DNA from: Ahaetulla prasina
Taxonomy: Eukaryota > Chordata > Lepidosauria > Squamata > Colubridae
DNA length: 64,000 nt
Reading direction: 5' to 3'
Assembly (NCBI RefSeq): GCF_028640845.1
Contig: NC_080546.1
Span: 19,315,020 to 19,379,019, forward strand
The first letter of the stretch is position 1. Each line of letters starts with the position of its first letter. The translations under genes and the position numbers were made by a program. The notes under the pieces are model-generated. The model saw only the letters and a program-made list of their open reading frames with translations. It did not search any database and had not been told where the DNA came from. Below, piece after piece: positions 9,960 through 19,802 of this stretch.

Positions 9960-10499
9960 TATGAGTTAGAAAATCAAGGAGTATATGAAATCCCATGCAC
10001 CGCCTGCAGCACCACATACATCGGACAAACCAACAGAAGAATAAGTGCACGCATTGAAGAACATAAGAACTCAGTCAAAAAAGAGGAACCAACTTCTTCC
10101 CTTAAAGCCAGAGGACATAAAATTGATTTTAAAAATATCAGAACTATCGCCAAAACTGAACACTTTAACAACAGAATAATCAGAGAAGCCATCAAGATAG
10201 AAAAACGCCCACACAGCATGAATAAACGAGATGATACCTCCCACCTACCAGCCATTTGGAAACCCACCCTTATCGACAAACGAGTCCCTAACATGAAGAA
10301 TGATGCAAGACCCACATTCACGAGTGCCACACAGCATGTCACCACCACACACCCACGTGGAAAGCAAACTCAAACCCACACCGATGATGAAGCACGTCCA
10401 TGGACCAGAAGCCAGACTGCAGCTGCATCATTAGCCATTTCAAACCCCTCCAATCCATACATGCAGCAGACTGACACCCACCATGAAGATGTAGCATGA
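9699..10499 (+). pseudogene. PLE leader - microsatellite linker - GIY-YIG endonuclease ORF (unit A3)
   Basis: A 266-codon open frame joins three parts. First is a leader after the hammerhead-like motif ([15 protein letters not shown]...REKTR). Next is a run of Tyr/Ile/His/Thr codons from (ACAT)n, (TA)n and (CATATA)n arrays. Last is the endonuclease from [13 protein letters not shown], with YIGQT and RISARIEEHKN. There is no RT. A 12-bp deletion relative to A2 removes VQHF and one candidate zinc ligand. The TGA at 10497-10499 sits where A2 has CGA, a CpG-type change. Tail homology continues to about 10740. A translated product is unproven. Confidence 0.7.
9780..9962. repeat. (ACAT)n / (TA)n / (CATATA)n compound microsatellite
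   Basis: Tandem ACAT units begin inside the PLE end (ACCTACATAC) and are followed by TA-rich, ACAT again, then CATATA hexamers. The array ends where unit A3 starts. Confidence 0.95.
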
Positions 10500-10608
10500 C
10501 CACGAATGCAAAGCAAAACAACAGCAATGCAGCTCATCAACTCAAATCCCCCTGCATCTCAGACTAACCTGAGCACAAACAAGTCCCCCCAACAGAACAC
10601 CCCCCCAT

Positions 10609-10719
10609 CCAATCAGAGCACAGCCAATCCCACCATCCAATCAGAGCACAGCCAAACCCCCAACCAATCAGAACACACCTCCACCCAATCAGAACACAAC
10701 CAAGCTCCCAACCAATCAG
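10609..10719 (+). promoter_or_regulatory. Cluster of five CCAATCAG boxes upstream of the hammerhead-like motif
   Basis: CCAATCAG occurs at 10609, 10637, 10664, 10685 and 10712. CCAAT boxes of this form are the known binding consensus of NF-Y. A similar series lies in A4 (about 11720-11835), with fewer copies in A1, A2 and the 30 kb locus. The same bases encode the Asn-Gln-Ser-Thr-rich tail in A1. A promoter role is inferred; no TATA box stands out nearby. Confidence 0.4.
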
Positions 10720-10792
10720 TTCAAACCCCCACTAGCAGTTAAAAGGAAGAAACAGCTGCGATCACACATTTCTCCTAGAAGCATGGAGCTGT

Positions 10793-10850
10793 AAACACCT
10801 AGCCTGAAGATGACGAATGGGATTTTGTCGAAACGTCGCCAAGACACTTC
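10793..10850 (+). ncRNA. Hammerhead-ribozyme-like motif (A3)
   Basis: CTGAAGA is at 10804-10810, exactly 1,111 bp after the A2 motif. Stem II is GACGAA/TTTGTC, where a G-U pair keeps pairing despite a substitution. GAAACGTC is intact. The upper part of stem I is altered by a local insertion (GGAGCTGTAAACACCTAGC). Confidence 0.5.
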
Positions 10851-10912
10851 CAATTTTATGCGGGAGAAAACCCGAATAAACAAAGACCTACCTACCTACC
10901 TACCTACCTACC

Positions 10913-10988
<76 letters not shown>

Positions 10989-11002
10989 CATACATACATA
11001 CA

Positions 11003-11033
<31 letters not shown>

Positions 11034-11514
11034 GCATATGCATATGCATATGCATATACATATACATATATATGAGTTAGAAAATCAAGGAGTATATGAA
11101 ATCCCATGCACCGCCTGCAGCACCACATACATCGGACAAACCAACAGAAGAATAAGTGCACGCATTGAAGAACATAAGAACTCAGTCAAAAAAGAGGAAC
11201 CAACTTCTTCCCTTAAAGCCAGAGGACATAAAATTGATTTTAAAAATATCAGAACTATCGCCAAAACTGAACACTTTAACAACAGAATAATCAGAGAAGC
11301 CATCAAGATAGAAAAACGCCCACACAGCATGAATAAACGAGATGATACCTCCCACCTACCAGCCATTTGGAAACCCGCCCTTATCGACAAACGAGTCTCT
11401 AACATGAAGAATGACCCAAGACCCACATTCACGAGTGCCACACAGCATGTCACCACCACACATCCACGTGGAAAGCAAACTCAAACCCACACCGATGATG
11501 AAGCACGTCCATGA
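10810..11514 (+). pseudogene. PLE leader - microsatellite linker - GIY-YIG endonuclease ORF (unit A4)
   Basis: This 234-codon frame has the same order as unit A3: leader [20 protein letters not shown], a microsatellite-coded linker of Tyr/Ile/His/Met, then the endonuclease. It shares the VQHF deletion and the KARGHKIDF variant with A3, so the two units share a recent ancestor. A 1-base deletion near 11513 creates the TGA stop. The tail reopens in another frame at 11511-11846. The linker differs in length and composition from A3, yet the frame is open through both. Confidence 0.7.
10883..11072. repeat. (ACCT)n / (ACAT)n / (TA)n / (CATATG)n compound microsatellite
   Basis: Same placement as the array at 9780-9962 but with ACCT units first and ATGCAT-type hexamers last. 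It separates units A3 and A4. Confidence 0.95.
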
Positions 11515-11903
11515 CCAGAAGCCAGATTGCAGCTGCATCATTAGCCATTTCAAACCCCTCCAATCCATACATGCAGCAGACTGACACCCACCATGAAGAT
11601 GTAGCACGACCACGAACGCGAAGCCAAACAACAGCAATGCAGCTCACCAGCTCAAATCCCCCTGCAACTCAGACCAACCTGAGCACAACCAAGCCCCCCC
11701 CAAACAGAACACCCCCCCTCCAATCAGAGCACAGCCAACCCCACCATCCAATCAGAGCACAGCCAAACCCCCAACCAATCAGAACACACCTCCACCCAAT
11801 CAGAACACAGCCAAGCTCCCAACCAATCAGTTCAAACCCCCACTAGCAGTTAAAAGGAAGAAACAGCTGCGATCACACATTTCTCCTAGAAGCATGGAGC
11901 TGT

Positions 11904-11961
11904 AAACACCTAGCCTGAAGATGACGAATGGGATTTCATCGAAACGTCGCCAAGGCACTTC
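11904..11961 (+). ncRNA. Hammerhead-ribozyme-like motif (A4), one stem II mismatch
   Basis: CTGAAGA is at 11915-11921, again 1,111 bp after the previous motif. Stem II GACGAA/TTCATC has one C-A mismatch. GAAACGTC is retained, and stem I is altered as in A3. Confidence 0.45.
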
Positions 11962-11997
11962 TAATTTTACGCGGGAGAAAACCCGAATAAACAAAGA

Positions 11998-12037
11998 CCT
12001 ACATACATACATACATACATACATACATACATACATC
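11998..12037. repeat. (ACAT)n microsatellite at the right end of the PLE cluster
   Basis: About ten ACAT units follow the PLE end of A4, after which unrelated sequence begins. Confidence 0.9.
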
Positions 12038-12964
12038 CAGAAAATGTGGTTCAGGTATTACTGAAAGCATGTTTTCAATCCAAGAACAGTATTAATTTTA
12101 ATTTAACTGTACAGTAAGATCTGGACACATCTTCTTTTACTGTAGCATTTTGATTGAAGTTTCCGGGTGACTTGAAATAAAACGAAATCAGAATATTGCT
12201 TATGGAAACGCAAGTGGAATTAATACTTCCTTCCCAAAGAAAAAGAAAGAAAAAGCTAAATGCAGCCCATTGAAATTCTTTATACATTTAGGAATGAATG
12301 ATGATATGTGCGAAAAAGACAGTGAACTGGTGTCAGGAGCGAAGAAAGATATCACCTAAATGAGTTAAAGGGGAAAAAAATTATTAGACTGTGGTAAGCC
12401 ATCATTTATGTAGAATATATTTACGGATATGCCTTACACAATTGTAAAGGAACCGTAAAAAGAACTTATGTTTCATTTGCAGTAACTCAAAGTCAGCTTA
12501 TACCATTCAGCTGTTGCAAAGGCTGTAATAAACATGCAAGGGAACAATTAATCTTGCTTTTTGGAGGAAAGGGTTTTTCATCTGCCCTACTCATTGTACT
12601 TGTCAACAATAGAGCTGTGCTCTTAAATCTGATGTTTATAATTTCTAGAAAATATGACAAGAACTGGGTCACTAAGCTTAATGTTCTATCCTGGGTATTG
12701 TTTAATCTTGACATCTCATAAGCATAATAAGTGCAAGGCCAACTCTGGGTACAACCGAATGTTCTTAAGCTATTATAGCAGGATTGGAAAGTCGATAGCT
12801 ATGCTAGAAGGAATGTCAGGAGATGCAGTTAAGCAACATCTGAAAGGCCACAGTTAATAATTCTGAAATACTTCTGAGGAATAGTTTGGAGGCGCTGGGT
12901 GAGTTTAGCCTCGAGAAGAAAAAGATGGGGGAGAAACAAGAGCAAACAATAGATTTAAACTTAA
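12038..12964. other. Unannotated sequence between PLE cluster and LINE end
   Basis: No shared repeat or credible reading frame; open frames at 12075 and 12493 are short and show no recognisable domain. Confidence 0.55.
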
Positions 12965-13314
12965 TGTTAACTGCTTCAATTTTGATTGCAGAAAATATGA
13001 CTTCTGTAACGGAGTTGTTAATGCTTGGGACACACTACCTGACTCTGTGGTCTCTTCTCAAAATCCCCAAAGCTTTAACCAAAAGCTGTCTACCATTGAC
13101 CTCACCCCATTCCTAAGAGGTCTGTAAGGGGCGTGCATAAGAGCACAAACATGCCTACCATTCCTGTCCCATTGTTTTCTTTCATTATATCCAATCAATA
13201 TAGTTGTTACATACTTATGCTTATATATATATATGCTTATATATTATATAGTTTCTTTCATGCTTATGCTTAGATATACTGTTGTGACAAAATAAATAAA
13301 TAAATAAATAAATA
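12965..13314 (+). mobile_element. CR1/L3-type LINE 3' end (family A)
   Basis: Same C-terminal codons and 3' UTR as 190-745, ending in (AAAT)n at about 13290-13314. The (TA)n part of the UTR is short and uninterrupted here, which shows the pre-insertion state for the PLE fragments at 413-600 and 61.8 kb. Confidence 0.8.
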
Positions 13315-13511
13315 GGAGGTCAGTTATGCAGACTTTGATACAAGATTTTTCAGAATTCTTCCAGAAAATGTGGGGAGGGGAACCAAAACATTTCAGCTGA
13401 AAGCAAGTAGATTTGGGTTGAATATCAGAGGGCAAAAGTCCTAATACTAAGAATTGCTAAATTACAGAACAGATTATAAGTTTCAGGAGCTAGCTTTGAA
13501 TTGGACTTAGC

Positions 13512-13772
13512 CAGAGGTGGTATTCAGCCAGTTCGTACAGATTCGGGCGAACCGGTAGTGGCGACTGCTGTTGGGCCCGCCCCCACCCATCCGCCCAGAT
13601 GTAATGCCATCCTGTTTAGCCAAGTTTTCGAGGCTGGGCACATGCGCGGAAGGCACATGAACAAAGTGCATGTGTGGAAGACTGAGAGCATGTGCGGAAG
13701 GCGCATGTGTGCAGAGTGAGCGTGCGCATGTGTTGGCAAATCAGTAGTACAAATACGTGGAACCCACCGCTG
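13512..13772. mobile_element. hAT-type MITE (GTGGTATTCAGC family)
   Basis: The ends are CAGAGGTGGTATTCAGCC and GGAACCCACCGCTG. Flanks GACTTAGC (13504-13511) and GATTTAGC (13773-13780) form an 8-bp duplication with one difference. The interior has GAACCGGTAGTGGCGAC and repeated CATGTG/GCGCATG words, with no coding content. Confidence 0.75.
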
Positions 13773-13844
13773 GATTTAGCAGCAAATTGATAAAAAATCA
13801 GTTTGTGAAGCAAACATGTAACATAGATCTAATCATGCAATTGA

Positions 13845-14165
13845 ACAGCCCTCTCTCAACTGAGGGGGTGGGAAATGACATCATCTATCTTCAGTCTGCA
13901 ACATAGTTCTTTCAACAGTTCCAAGAAGGCTCTACACCCATTTGCACCACTCAGGTGACCCTGAGGGCACTGATAAACCTCCAGGTGGCCTCAACAACTC
14001 TCTGAAAGAATGCAAATGACCAGCTGTCTGCAAGGAGTATAAATCCTTCCATTCCCCACCATTTAGGCAGAGTTGAAGAAGCTTCTTGGATGAGAAGTGA
14101 AATGTCTTCAAAAAAAACCCCCCAGAAAGTCCAGTTTACTTTTGAAAAACCACCTTGGGATTCAC
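13845..14165 (+). mobile_element. Second hammerhead-bearing repeat (PLE-like family 2)
   Basis: Related pieces occur at 25414-25600, 32145-32350 and 35580-36190. The unit holds ATGCAAAT (14010-14017) and TATAAAT (14038-14044), both also in the 32.3 kb copy. A hammerhead-like block follows: TTGAAGA, an extra A, GCTTCT/AGAAGT stem, GAAATGTC at 14073-14106. An AGTCCAGTTTACTTTTGAAA tail ends it. No protein domain is present. PLE affiliation is inferred from the matching RNA architecture. Confidence 0.5.
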
Positions 14166-14379
14166 ATAACCCACTTCATCCAGGACATTCTGAAGCTGTA
14201 GTGTGACTACATTCTCATCAATCTTCCCCACAAAAAAGGGAATACTGTATACTGAAGGAAAATTGTTCAGAACGGTTAATTCCAGTACTGGCTTCTGAAG
14301 TAAAAAGGACAGGCCACCATTGCTCTCAAAGATTGTGCCTCAGGCATCTCTTCGGGACCTTATTGAGATCATTCATATT

Positions 14380-14788
14380 CAGGGGTTCTCTGCCCGGTTA
14401 TTGGGTAGGTGTGACCATGGTGGGCGTGGCCTAGTTGGCCACCTGCACCATGGCAGGGAGGCGTTTTTGCCCTCCCCGGGCTCCAGAGGCTTTCCTAGAG
14501 CTTCTGGGAGGGCGAAAATGGCCTCCCAAGGCCCCGGAGGCCTTCTGGAGGCCTGAAACAGGCCCGTTTCTGGCCTACCCGAACTTCCAGTAGGCCTGTT
14601 TTTTGCCCTCCCTGAGCCTCGGCACGCACTTGCATTTATTTGCATCCAAAACAGGCCGTGTGGGGACTCTTGGGTGGGGAGGGGCAAGGTGGGCCAGCCA
14701 GGAGTGGGATTTGGGGGTTCTCTGAACTGCACAGAACCTTAGCTAGAGGTTCTCCCAAACCCCTGCGAACCCCCAGCAACCCATCCCT
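14380..14788. mobile_element. GC-rich MITE related to the 35.6 and 58.1 kb copies, left end diverged
   Basis: The interior has GTGGGCGTGGCCTAGTTGGC, GAGGCGTTTTTGCCCTCCC and CTAGAGGTTCTCCCAAACCC, shared with 35632-36051 and, inverted, 58061-58492. The left terminal sequence is not recognisable, so no target duplication was read. Confidence 0.65.
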
Positions 14789-16124
14789 CTTAATATTCCC
14801 TTAAACTTTAAAAGAATGGCAGTTTATATGGCAGAACTTGCCTTTCCATAACATTGAAGAATTAAGGAAAGTAAGGTCTTGAATGCTGGCTAATTAATCT
14901 TGGCTATGAGGAAGAAGTAGTTTGCCCTTACCTTATGCTAAGATCTTGTTTTCACCCTAATAGTCTTGTTACATCAGTCATGGGATCGTCTTAAGGTCTC
15001 CCTTCCAAGTACTAACCAGTTCTCCCTCTGTTGTGCTTTATAAATATTGATGTAGAGAATACAAATACATAGTTTCAGGTTGAATGATTCCAACCGTAGA
15101 AACAAGCAACCTATTCTGAACTATAATCTTTTCGGCATGGACCATTATGGCCAGGAATATTATGCAAAATGATTTGCATTATATATTTTCTAAGTATATC
15201 CTACTCTATATCCTACTGAAAAGTGTTTAAAGTTGATAGTAAGACCTGTTGGGTAAAAATAATACAGTCTCCAAATAAACACATCATTTTAGAAAGAGAT
15301 TGTCCTACCCCTGGTTTAAAAGGAATAATAATTTAAATGAAAAAGAAAAAAGGATCAAGAACAATGAAAATACATAAAAACAGAATAAATTAAATGAATA
15401 AGTAGTTATAGATAGTCCTGGACTCTGGTTTAGGAAGATGAAGATGAAACAGAGTTATTATATTATTTTTACAAAAACCTTTTTATATAATCAAAAGTGG
15501 ATCTTCCGTATTATGAAAGGACATCTGAACTTTAATCACTTTTACTATATTATTATTTCTCCATAGATGAATTGTACAAATCATAATGGAAAAGTTAGCA
15601 AACATGCCTTATGACCTACTTGCAGTTCTGATGTGTACATGATGCCTTGCAGCTGCAACCAGCTGTTGTGTATTTCTTCTATTCCTTAGAAAAGCTGCGT
15701 TATCTTTTTTATTTTTCAATTTTACATCGAAATTTGCCTATTTCTAGTCAGGAGGAATGCAATGAAATGGATGATCATCATTTTCCTCTTGAAACCGACA
15801 TGAGTTTTGATTAAAAATGCAGTGAATCAATCACACATAATTTCTTTGTTTTTCATTTCTCAATCCGGGGGTACCGTTCTAAATGAACGGGGGCACCCTT
15901 GGTTTTCTCTTGTAGGTTGGAAAGTGAAGTTAAAACAATTTCTTGGTGCGGTTACTGTCTGAATTTTTTTGGGGGGGAAAAATCCAACTTCAAAGCATTA
16001 TGGATTCAGGCACTTCATTGACACAGAGACTTCTCATGCATTTGGTAATTTGCATGGGAAATTTTTCCACATACTTCAGTAAGTCTCAACAAAAATAAAA
16101 CTACCATATATCCATATCTACAAA
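14789..16124. other. Unannotated A/T-rich sequence
   Basis: No repeat or gene recognised. A small inverted repeat CCGTTC-TAAAT-GAACGG lies near 15874-15890. Confidence 0.5.
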
Positions 16125-16129
16125 CATTC

Positions 16130-16372
16130 ATCATCATCATCATTTAATGACCCCATAACCACTTGCTGGTTGGACTATCGGCAACTGAATGGAGCTAGCA
16201 GAGTGTTTAATGGCCGGGTGCCCTTCCTGTCGCCAATGCAGAGTTTTTGTTCAGCAGATATATTCTCATTGTGCCCAGAGAGAGAAATATCCTGCCTCTA
16301 CCTAGGATCGAACTCACAGCCTCCTGATTGTGAGGCGAGAAATCCATCTCTAGGTCGCCGCACCACTCTATA
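16130..16372 (-). mobile_element. tRNA-derived SINE with (ATG)n tail (family S2)
   Basis: The minus strand begins GTGGTGCGGCGACCTAGAG, has a B-box-like GAGTTCGATCCTAG, a body with CCCAGAGAGAGAAATATCC (plus), and a (GATGAT)n tail shown as CATCATCATCATCAT at 16130-16144. The copy at 51752-51995 is in the opposite orientation. Confidence 0.75.
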
Positions 16373-17028
16373 TCTACAAACAATAATAAAAATATATATA
16401 AAATGACAATCCAAACAGCAATAATATTATCATTCAACTAAGGTTCCAGCATACCTTAATTCAAAGATCTGGGAATAGAACTATGTGTTGGCAGTCTTTA
16501 TAAATGCCAGCAGGGATGGGGCCAACTATACAGTATGTCAGGGTTGTGCACTGTTTCAGAACTTAAATGAGATCCACCAATGTTAATCTGATTAAAATAT
16601 CCGCATCTATTTTCAGGATCATAAATTAAAAGCCCTGCATGACCCCACTATCTAATTTTCCTCATCCACAGCATGCAATGAACTACCAAATGATATATAA
16701 CAAAAGAAAGATTTGTATCATTCCAAGGATCTATGCCATTTTTGGAACAGAAACTGTAGGTGTCTTAAACATCTATAATCTCTCCAAACCCAGTTGGACA
16801 CATTTAAAATTAACACGCCAGTGAGCTTATATTAGAAGCATTTGTGGTTAATCCTAATACTATCTGGATGTAGTAAGGTGTAAGTTGTTCAGGGACAGCT
16901 GTGATCAGAGTGGTATATAACCCAAATAAATAAATCTTACCTTTCCTTCAAGAGCAACAATTACAAAGCACCCCCTTCCACTCTTTTTTACCAGAATCAC
17001 AGTTGTATGGACTGGCCCCACAAATAAA
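16373..17028. other. Unannotated sequence
   Basis: No repeat family or credible frame found; short (TA)-rich tract near 16390. Confidence 0.5.
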
Positions 17029-17444
17029 GTGACCAGATTTCAGCAATGGCAAAGCGGGACACCATTGACCGGGGGGAGGGGGGGCTGTGCATGTGCGCTG
17101 AGTCTTGCCACCTGCCTGAAGGAGGAGGAGCGGCTGCTGCTTCTCCACTCTTCCAGGCAGGCTCGGCTCTCCTCTCGGCTCTTCCAGGCAGGCTCGGCTC
17201 TCCTCGGCTCTCCTCTCCGCTCTTCTCTTCCTCTCGGGTGAAGTCAAGCGGCGTCTCTCCTCCCTCTCATGCCCCCTTCTCCACCACTCCCCCTTCTCCG
17301 CCTCCTCCTCTTGCGTTGCCGCCTCCCATTTTCAGAATGGGAGTGAAACAAAAAAAAATCGGTACTTTTTGGAATTGCCACGGGACGCGGGACAAATTAT
17401 TAAAAAGCGGGACTGTCCCGCCAAAAGCGAGACGTCTGGTCACT
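17029..17444. mobile_element. MITE with GTGACCAGA termini
   Basis: The ends GTGACCAGA and TCTGGTCAC are inverted. The right part has GCGGGACTGTCCCGCC and GGGACGCGGGAC words. The interior is C/T-rich with a local duplication of TCTTCCAGGCAGGCTCGGCT near 17149-17198. No transposase. Open frames crossing it are low-complexity. The target duplication was not resolved. Confidence 0.55.
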
Positions 17445-17491
17445 ATACCCACAAATGAGGATTACACTTAAATGTGAGATAACTTGACTCC

Positions 17492-17545
17492 TTCCTTCCT
17501 TCCTTCCTCCCTTCCTCCCTCCCTCCCTCCCTCCCTCCCTCCCTC
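17492..17545. repeat. (TTCC)n / (TCCC)n microsatellite
   Basis: Pyrimidine-only tetranucleotide array changing from CTTC to CCCT units. Confidence 0.9.
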
Positions 17546-17998
17546 ATTCCTTTACTAAGTCACTCAATATTACACAGAGATAGAAGTTCAGCAATATCAT
17601 GAATGATGGACCTTTAAAAAGGATTTTTACACCATTAAATTCAGTTCCCTGTTTAATGGTGGAATTCAAATTTTAGCATCATATATAGACATCGATCTAA
17701 TGAATAGGTTAAAATTGTAACTTTTGAAGTTTACTTTCCACACCCTATCATAGTAAGCTATGTTAACCGAATGAACTTCTGTTTAAATTAGCCTGCTCCA
17801 CCTTCACATCCAGGACTCATCTAAATCCATTGCTCATCACTAAATCCAAGGATTGTGGTGGTCCATAATGGTGGTCCATGCTTCTAAAAACTTCATATTC
17901 ACAGAACTCCTTTTCTATCACCAGAGGATAAATAATTAGTTTTCTTCTCACAGCAATGTATGTGAGCACATTCACTCTAATATCTAACCGGGATTCAG
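17546..17998. other. Unannotated sequence
   Basis: No recognised repeat or frame. Confidence 0.5.
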
Positions 17999-18164
17999 CC
18001 AGTTCTGTCTGATTCAGGTGAACCGGTAGTGGCGACTTTGGGCGGCTCCGCCCATCCACCCAGATGTAATGCGCAAGCACTGTGCATGCACGGAAGGCTG
18101 TGCGCTTAGGGCCGCGCACTTACATTTGCAAACCGGTAGGGAAGGTAAGTGAATCCCATCTCTG
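17999..18164. mobile_element. Short hAT-type MITE related to 13512-13772
   Basis: Shares GGATTCAGCCAGTTC, GTGAACCGGTAGTGGCGAC and CCACCCAGATGTAATGC with the 13.5 kb copy. The right end is CCCATCTCTG followed by ATCTAAAC. The left end is eroded; ATCTAAC precedes it, fitting an aged 8-bp duplication. Confidence 0.6.
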
Positions 18165-18510
18165 ATCTAAACCCTCATAGGGTTCTCCCCCCCACCCCCG
18201 AGAATAATTTTTAGATCTGTGATAACAAAAATGTTACTTATAAACTGTTTTAGGTTTACACACTGGTTGATATATTTTTTAACAGAAACATTTAAAAAAT
18301 ATGTTACAGAAACACCGATTTGCACTCTGTGGGCATATCTAAACCCTCATAAGTTTGGTGGTGATTTTTGGGTGGTATTTTTTTTGGAAAGTTCTGTGAT
18401 TAAAAAAATGTTACTGATAAGCTGTTTCAGATTTACTCACTAGTTGATGTCTTTTAACAGAAAAGTTCAAAAAAAATATTAAAGAAACACAGATTTGTGT
18501 TGTAAATCTA
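18165..18510. repeat. Old tandem duplication, period about 171 bp
   Basis: ATCTAAACCCTCATA starts units near 18165 and 18336. Both continue through a TCTGTGATAACAAAAATGTTA-like stretch, a TTTACWCACTRGTTGAT block, TTTTTAACAGAAA, and AAAGAAACACMGATTTG. Many substitutions and indels separate them. Confidence 0.65.
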
Positions 18511-18515
18511 TATCT

Positions 18516-19049
18516 AACTGAAGTCCATGGCACATTTCCAGTGTAGATGGGTGCTTTAATCATGAACAGGGCGATTGCCTTTGTTTTTACAGGCAATATA
18601 GCGGTTCAAAGGCCTGATCCAATCCCAATGATGCTTGTCAGCCTTCTTCCAATGCAGTCTGTGGTTTCAGATAGAATTACAAACAGAAAGCATTACAAAC
18701 GAGTACACACGACTGTTTTTAGCTGCCAGCTGCTTGCTTTGGCTTCCAAAATACTCCTCCAAAATTGCAATTGTATATCTGTTTTAAACAATGAATAGAA
18801 ATATAGTTCCAAAACATTGTTTGACACATTTTTTTTTCTGGCACTGAAAAGCGGCCATTAAAATCCTTCCTTTTTAGAAGAGAAAACAAGAGACTGAGCT
18901 TATACGTTCTATGCAGAATGTCCTAAATGTATGTTTGTCGTAGAGATTTCCTGCATCTTTCCATGGCCAATGTTAGTCACCGCCAGAAGCAACTTTGGTT
19001 AAGCCCTAACTAGACCAGAAGAAAGTTCTCGAAGACAGCAATTAGACAG
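18516..19049. other. Unannotated sequence
   Basis: No repeat or gene recognised. Confidence 0.5.
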
Positions 19050-19615
19050 AAGAATAGAATAGAATAGAATAGAATAGAATAGAATAGAATAGAATAGAAT
19101 AGAATAGAATAGAATAGAATAGAATAGCATAGAATTTTTTATTGGCCAAGTGTGATTGGACACACAAGGAATTTGTCTTGGTGCATATGCTCTCAGTGTA
19201 CATAAAAGAAAAGATACGTTCATCAAGAATCATAAGATGCAACACTTAATGATAGTCATAGGGTACAAATAAGCAATCAGGAAACAATCAATATCAATAG
19301 AATCGGAAGGATACAAGCAACAAAGTTAAAGTCATACAGTCATAAGTGGAAGGAGATGGGTGATGGGAATGATCAGACAATTAATAGTAATGCAGATTTA
19401 GTAAATAATTTGACAGTGTTCAGGGAATTATTTGTTTAGAAGAGTGATGTGTTCAGGAAGAAACTGTTCTTGCGTCTAGCTGTTCTGGTGTGCAGTGCTC
19501 TGTAGTTTCATTTTGAGGGTAGGAGTTGAAACAGTTTATATCCAGGATGTGAGGGGTCTGTAAATATTTTCACAGCCCTCTTTTTGACTCGTGCAATATA
19601 CATCCATACAATATA
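19050..19615 (-). mobile_element. Snake L3/CR1-type LINE 3' end with (AATAG)n tail
   Basis: On minus, codons for ARVKKRAVKIFTDPSHPGY and KLFQLLPSK (about 19600-19510) are followed by a 3' UTR. It contains TTGATGAACGTATCTTTTC, CACTGAGAGCATATGCACCA and CCAATCACACTTGGCCAATA. It ends in (AATAG)n on plus at 19050-19127. Copies at 24795, 53028, 54171 and 55973/57710 share this end. The fusion of this LINE end to AATAG arrays is a reported feature of snakes. Confidence 0.85.
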
Positions 19616-19802
19616 CAGAGTGAAGAACCACAAAAATAGAGTGAAGAAAAATACACACATACAGTATTTCTGATTTGAGTTTGTTTTACCCATAGTGATA
19701 AAAAAGCAAGCTGACCAATAAGTGGGATAGTTTGGGATCCAAAGTGAGTGGCTTATTTTTTTTTTTTTTGATTGATTTGATTTGATTTCTATAGTATATA
19801 GG

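Larger units (their letters stand above)
6822..12037. mobile_element. Penelope-like element (PLE) cluster: inverted pair plus two tandem endonuclease-only units
   Basis: Copy A1 runs on minus from about 8556 to 6822 and ends in a (TA)n tract. Copy A2 runs on plus from about 8557 to 9783. A3 (about 9961-10882) and A4 (about 11072-12000) are plus, both starting at the same point just before the endonuclease domain. Tetranucleotide and dinucleotide arrays separate A2/A3 and A3/A4 and terminate A4. PLEs pair a telomerase-related reverse transcriptase with a GIY-YIG endonuclease; both domains are readable here. No copy is intact. Confidence 0.9.

Noticed and set aside
15874..15890. CCGTTC-TAAAT-GAACGG hairpin as a possible terminator or RNA element
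   Set aside because: Short, single, and without context; expected by chance in 64 kb.
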